The notes beneath the pieces were generated by a model, which worked only from the letters and a program-made list of their open reading frames with translations, searched no databases and was not told the DNA's origin. From positions 1 to 36,276 of the forward strand of contig JAFRRN010000082.1 of assembly GCA_017428055.1 (NCBI GenBank): a DNA stretch of 36,276 nt. The letters run 5' to 3'. Shown in pieces: positions 34,101 through 36,276 of this stretch (position 1 is the first letter of the stretch; every line of letters begins with the position of its first letter). Source of the stretch: Prevotella sp. (GTDB taxonomy: Bacteria; Bacteroidota; Bacteroidia; Bacteroidales; Bacteroidaceae). The position numbers and the translations under genes were made by a program.

Positions 34101-36090
34101 CCTGCCAGACCAAGTGTATTTCACCGATGCTACCCAGGCTGACGTGACCATTGCCGTGAATGCTGTTGCCACCAAGCAGAGCGATACGGAGTACACATTG
34201 ACCATTATGCCGATGAAAAATGGCTGGAACTACGGAAACGTGCTTGACCCGACGATAGGTCGTCAGAAACTTATCAAGGTGGTACGCCAGCGCGACAACA
34301 AGGAACTGCCACTTGACAACGTATGGCAAACCGACCGCACACTCATTGATGGTAAGGAATGGCTCTATGAGAACCGTCTGCATTTCGTTGGCGACATGGT
34401 TGCCACTGGTGAGACTTATCTGCTCACCTTCGAGCCAAAGCCTGATAAAGAGTTGGAAGTAGAGAAATTTGATGGCATCCCCGCCGAAGGAACATTGTCA
34501 TTGCAACGTATTACCGAGGCGACCGTTACCTTCAACAAGGCTATCAATGCCCAGACCTTCACCACCGCCGACTTGACGCTGGCTTGCCAAGGAACACAAC
34601 TTGATGTCTCTAAGATGAGTATTACCAAGGTAGATGATCGTACTTTCAAGTTGGGCTTCGCTGAACTGTCCACACAGAATGGTTACTATGTACTGACTGT
34701 TCAGACGGCAGCCATTACAGATGCCGAGGGTTTCTGTGGTGCTACTGGCAAGCAAGCCACATGGGTTCAGTTTGCCGAGGGCAAGGTGTTGCTTACCCTG
34801 AATGCCTCGCCCACAGAGGGTGGCAAGGTAACTCCCGCCACGGGACAGTATGACTACGAAAAGTCCATCACATTGACAGCAACCCCCAACGAGGGCTATG
34901 AGTTTGTGAACTGGATAACGAATGCCTCGAGTGTTCCGACGGTTATCAGCAACAATGCATCGTTAGAGTATATCCCGAAACAAGATGCTACATTGACAGC
35001 CGTGTTCCAAGCCAAGAAAGTCAATGTCACCGTGAACTACCGTGAGGGTGCTGGTACCATCGAAGGTGGCGGTACGGGTATCTATGCTTACGGCACAGAG
35101 TTGACCTTGAAGGCAACTCCCGCCGATGGCTATCAATTTGACGGCTGGATGATAGATAGCGTGAAGGTTACAGGCTCGCCCGATGCCAACACGTTGACAC
35201 TTACCGTGACGAAGCCCGTTCAGGTGGATGCTGTATTCTCGGTGCGTCCCGACATCATCCTCAGTGGACGTGTCACCTCATCGGTTGACGGCACACCCAT
35301 CGGCAATGCAACGGTTACGTTGACGCACGACGGCATTGTCTATACCACCACCACCGACCGGTTTGGACGCTATTCCATCCAAGTGGATGACCGCACGTTG
35401 ACATACGCCATCCATTGTGAGGCACCAGGCTATATCTGGAGTGCCAACAGTGATATTTGGTTTGACGAGACAGCCAAGACAAAAGACTTCGTGTTGTTGC
35501 AAGGCGAGACCGTGGTGGTACCCACCGACGGCATCTTCGCCTTCTCGCCCAATGTGGACGTGGAGGTCGATGACTTGGATGTCACGGTTTGGTATGTCAC
35601 CGAATTCGACAAGTCGAGTTTCGTCATGAAACAGGTGACATCGGGGAAAGTCAAGGCTGGAGAGGGTGTCATCATCGTTGGCGCACCACAAGACCGCCTT
35701 GACATGTCGAAGGCATCGAATGTCCATGAGATTCCCAACAACCTATTGGTGGGTACAGGACAGACACCTTACGAGGTGAAGGATGACAATGTGTTCATCT
35801 TGAAGGAAAGTGCCAGCTCACGCAAGTTCCGTGTAGCGGGAGTCACCGATGCTCATTTCTATCGGGCAGCCAAGGGGACTGTCATTCCAGAAGGCAAGGC
35901 TTACATCCATTATACGCTGGAAGGCTTACCCGACGAGGTGGGCATCATCTGGGATGACACGTCGCTCATCAATATGGTGAAACAAGCCATGGAGGATAAT
36001 GAGAACCATTATGGACTCGATGGACGGCCCATTTATAAGATGGACAAGGGCATTCATATCCTGAAGGGACGCAAGGTCATCGTTAAGTAG
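28129..36090 (+). CDS. Giant secreted protein: cohesin-like, CARDB, Calx-beta, Ig-like and InlB-type modules
   Basis: This 2653-residue protein has a signal peptide (residues 1-22). Modules follow in order. A cohesin-like domain (about 24-175; KTVSLPIVLQNSSDITGVQF) is followed by a CARDB-type domain (181-300; RPDLMPANVTFDG) and four Calx-beta-like repeats beginning near 304, 405, 505 and 623, each with a V.EG.. start and DND or DDE end. A second CARDB-type domain (722-830) and adhesin-like beta domains follow. A carboxypeptidase-regulatory-like domain lies at about 1141-1230 and a Cys/Gly-rich hydrophobic segment at about 1420-1525. An SbsA-type Ig domain (about 2115-2215), two divergent InlB B-repeats (about 2221-2370), a second carboxypeptidase-regulatory-like domain (about 2372-2455) and a secretion tail (YGLDGRPIYKMDKGIHIL..) complete it. 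No catalytic domain is evident. It is likely a surface scaffold or adhesin, expressed with the dockerin protein upstream. Confidence 0.88.
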   Translation: MKHLRFQLFAVLLCLLCSNSYAANVLRIDSVRYPAGKTVSLPIVLQNSSDITGVQFDISVPYELETDAGGNVIVQLSKTRAASHVYTTKSLGTESRNADTHGGVSTYYKYRIIVYSDQNALLLGNAGTLLTVNLTTSVELRNGAVLPIYLLDNSVTLSNREKENVLTGKMNGAITIEEIPRPDLMPANVTFDGTSVAPGGKLKVSWVVKNVGQVATDGGWSEQVSLVTVSGNLVKTIATTYYDQRLSAGSQVSRTAEIMLPTLLGLDGACKVQVTVVPTEKTGEHISLRDNNTAQSSKNTGVGKVLTLELSQLRVVEGSSRRITAKLSRSGRWNNVRTFTVSGTPTDTRLDLPATISIPMNQSGTVFYVNVGNNDKVDKDSVVTLSITGDNYGAATAQIVIEDDEFPELTVKSSKSVITEGETFDLTITTPRTSSEPINVSITSENNKRFKFPSQVAIPAGKKSVTVTVQTVDDELPNLEESNKFTVSAAKFNRGEAIVLLQDNDMPVLSLTLTPDKVGENAGPTAVSAVLTRTGKVDNKVTIKLSDNANGGLYYGNKTLEMAAGVETIYFNLGPVDNAIVDGDRTYTVTAGIWVSSCNCASSGEAAGNVSATLTVLDNDGAALAISSQASTVKEGGQTKLTIKRNTTGNSQPLTVSISANDETDLTFPKTVTIPAGQQSVDIDIVSRKNNVSGDSRTIVFTVSSSGYSSATCFLLITDQTLPDARIAELTSDVTEAMVGSTVLLKIKVVNEGVSSLPVKTPVAIYRDETLVTTIYTQTEIPVDGFETLEYRTLLPDKIGQTLYHVVVNEKQAVNELVFTNNTSAGLAITSTSPFTATVQTDRPYYRQGDKVIITGQLIGEQATNTTINVYIINDGVREVKSVWANSQGKFSLEWPLYDLQSGHFSVGACYKGDDTNEEMAGFDVYGLKRASKDYITCDVTCGETYNGIVKLVNAGTLPLTGVKTEIVGAPEGCDAKFNIQPNIAGGESASLSYSLTGSIPTEGNNWDMLKVRVTSNEGAFLEVPLHYYARLAKGNLVVENQNLVTTMNKDNGRDYSFIVTNTGRGNTGKISLSLPDFMTPLTGATMTGLNQNDTATIVLRMMPTANMQLNVPITGMLGINCENGNGTFINFTITPVSDAKGTLVIDVCDEYTYYTEEKPHVKNAEIVLRNPITGGLVAEGVSDENGLFTIELPEGYYQVNVTADKHDAYKNNVLVDPGSTTTKVINLSYQAITVTWDVEETEVEDVYNIVTTVQYETNVPMPVVETIVPERVEVKDLGEGESVIFYAVLTNKGLIAAQNTSFTMPEEEGGYRWEPLVENVGFTLAPQQSYTIPVKVTRIVSANNIKRKASGTGNGCTLATYTYYEAQCGNDWKIHDYKKDIPYLDCGPEVLETILETTGGGLRGPNGWGGNGSYSSNSSGGAVSTDDSCNPCLSNIHNLVMDIIDCPMGFIPGLGDAWAYLRTAYCYSQASTAADHFWCTVGAANTVASNFEVTKPFTGFIGCGLAVIDIARGCGAPDAPKAPATFPDGRKRGETHAPVYHEPAWVTEYRTKVLPAKDYLNAIQNYYDELFGDKVWCELSTVEEMRDILSALELNKDKGTIQADALRVYKPMDITDEQFNTFIERVNNTIAGKTSGNVIHQDVLEQQISVMEGADKRAKAAGYENVGQLIDKEFNKLQDHLKNDGNSVCATISLQIEQTMTMTRQAFRGTLSITNGNGSGAMRDIKLKLNVTNRQTGLVATAKEFEMHMEKLKMFEGNLDMESGWYLGADSTGTATILFIPSKYAAPTEPVDYSFGGTLSYIDPYTGLEVTRELYPVTLTVKPSPELDLTYFMQRDIYGDDALTEAVEPMVPGEFAVILNNKGYGDATNVRMVTQQPKIIENEKGLYIDFEFLSSQLNGQEKTLAMGESIPTEFGTIPAHSQAYAQWWLQSTLLGHFVDYNIEATHVTSYGNENLSLLDQVTIHELIHGFTPTEKGGRAFLVNDIPDGDDLPDQVYFTDATQADVTIAVNAVATKQSDTEYTLTIMPMKNGWNYGNVLDPTIGRQKLIKVVRQRDNKELPLDNVWQTDRTLIDGKEWLYENRLHFVGDMVATGETYLLTFEPKPDKELEVEKFDGIPAEGTLSLQRITEATVTFNKAINAQTFTTADLTLACQGTQLDVSKMSITKVDDRTFKLGFAELSTQNGYYVLTVQTAAITDAEGFCGATGKQATWVQFAEGKVLLTLNASPTEGGKVTPATGQYDYEKSITLTATPNEGYEFVNWITNASSVPTVISNNASLEYIPKQDATLTAVFQAKKVNVTVNYREGAGTIEGGGTGIYAYGTELTLKATPADGYQFDGWMIDSVKVTGSPDANTLTLTVTKPVQVDAVFSVRPDIILSGRVTSSVDGTPIGNATVTLTHDGIVYTTTTDRFGRYSIQVDDRTLTYAIHCEAPGYIWSANSDIWFDETAKTKDFVLLQGETVVVPTDGIFAFSPNVDVEVDDLDVTVWYVTEFDKSSFVMKQVTSGKVKAGEGVIIVGAPQDRLDMSKASNVHEIPNNLLVGTGQTPYEVKDDNVFILKESASSRKFRVAGVTDAHFYRAAKGTVIPEGKAYIHYTLEGLPDEVGIIWDDTSLINMVKQAMEDNENHYGLDGRPIYKMDKGIHILKGRKVIVK

Positions 36091-36237
36091 ATAGAAAGCA
36101 TGAAAGAAAGGTGTGGCTAAATACAAAGGTACAACATCTTCTTGAATGTCAAAGTATTTTAGGGAAGATTATTTTGCGCCTTCGCAAATAGGAAACATGA
36201 ACGGAGAAAACGCCTTCATAGGATGAATCAGTCATTC

Positions 36238-36276
36238 GTCCAAAGGGCTTGGACACACCGTCCAACATGCTTGGAC
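36238..36276. repeat. Two tandem GTCCAA..TTGGAC dyads
   Basis: GTCCAAAGGGCTTGGAC (36238-36254) and GTCCAACATGCTTGGAC (36260-36276) are 17-base units with 6-base inverted ends, 22 bases apart. The second ends exactly at the window edge, so an array could continue. The rest of the stretch after the last gene (36091-36237) shows only a weak 6-bp hairpin near 36173-36188. Confidence 0.75.

Overview
The window looks like a chromosomal segment of a Prevotella-like member of the Bacteroidales. The support is: promoters of the Bacteroidetes type (TTTG about 33 bases and TAnnTTTG about 7 bases upstream of transcription starts), almost no Shine-Dalgarno sequences, a 'smalltalk' micro-lipoprotein next to an HU-HIG type DNA-binding protein, a BT4734/VirE-like plus DUF3987 protein, BspA-like leucine-rich repeat proteins, and secreted proteins that end in the short 'DGRR...KG(I/L).IV...KVxVK' tail typical of type IX secretion cargo in this group. 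Two core genes anchor the segment: the 3' part of pckA at the left edge and pnp in the middle.

Layout. (1) 3-866: end of ATP-dependent PEP carboxykinase, followed by a strong terminator. (2) About 0.95-14.4 kb: an accessory island. Its left end carries smalltalk and HU on the minus strand and its right end carries an unknown small gene, a VirE/DUF3987 protein and a DUF5675 protein on the plus strand. Between these ends lie an ORF6N (KilA-N type) gene and a tight five-gene operon at 3421-10872: a NurA-like nuclease, a HerA-like ATPase, an Hsp90-like GHKL ATPase, a B12-type radical SAM enzyme and an unrecognised protein. The gaps between island genes hold unusual short iterated repeats, palindromes and dyad arrays. 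(3) 14464-18087, minus strand: a 1207-residue secreted repeat protein. (4) 18303-20627: pnp. (5) 20653-22371: a membrane-spanning regulator with a Kelch-like outer domain and an AraC-type DNA-binding domain. (6) 22526-36090: two giant secreted proteins, a BspA-like LRR protein with a dockerin module and a 2653-residue protein that begins with a cohesin-like domain and continues with CARDB, Calx-beta, Ig-like and InlB-type modules.

How the genes may work together. The five-gene operon is the strongest candidate for an undescribed system. HerA-NurA is a known DNA-resection pair and bacterial HerA partners are repeatedly found in phage defence. Adding a GHKL ATPase and a radical SAM enzyme, with 4-base stop/start overlaps, suggests one functional complex or pathway with a chemical step. 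In the right-hand part, the adjacent dockerin-bearing and cohesin-bearing proteins suggest a surface assembly, possibly controlled by the Kelch/AraC regulator just upstream. These roles are inferences from family and context. The domain calls rest on motifs read by eye, without database searches.
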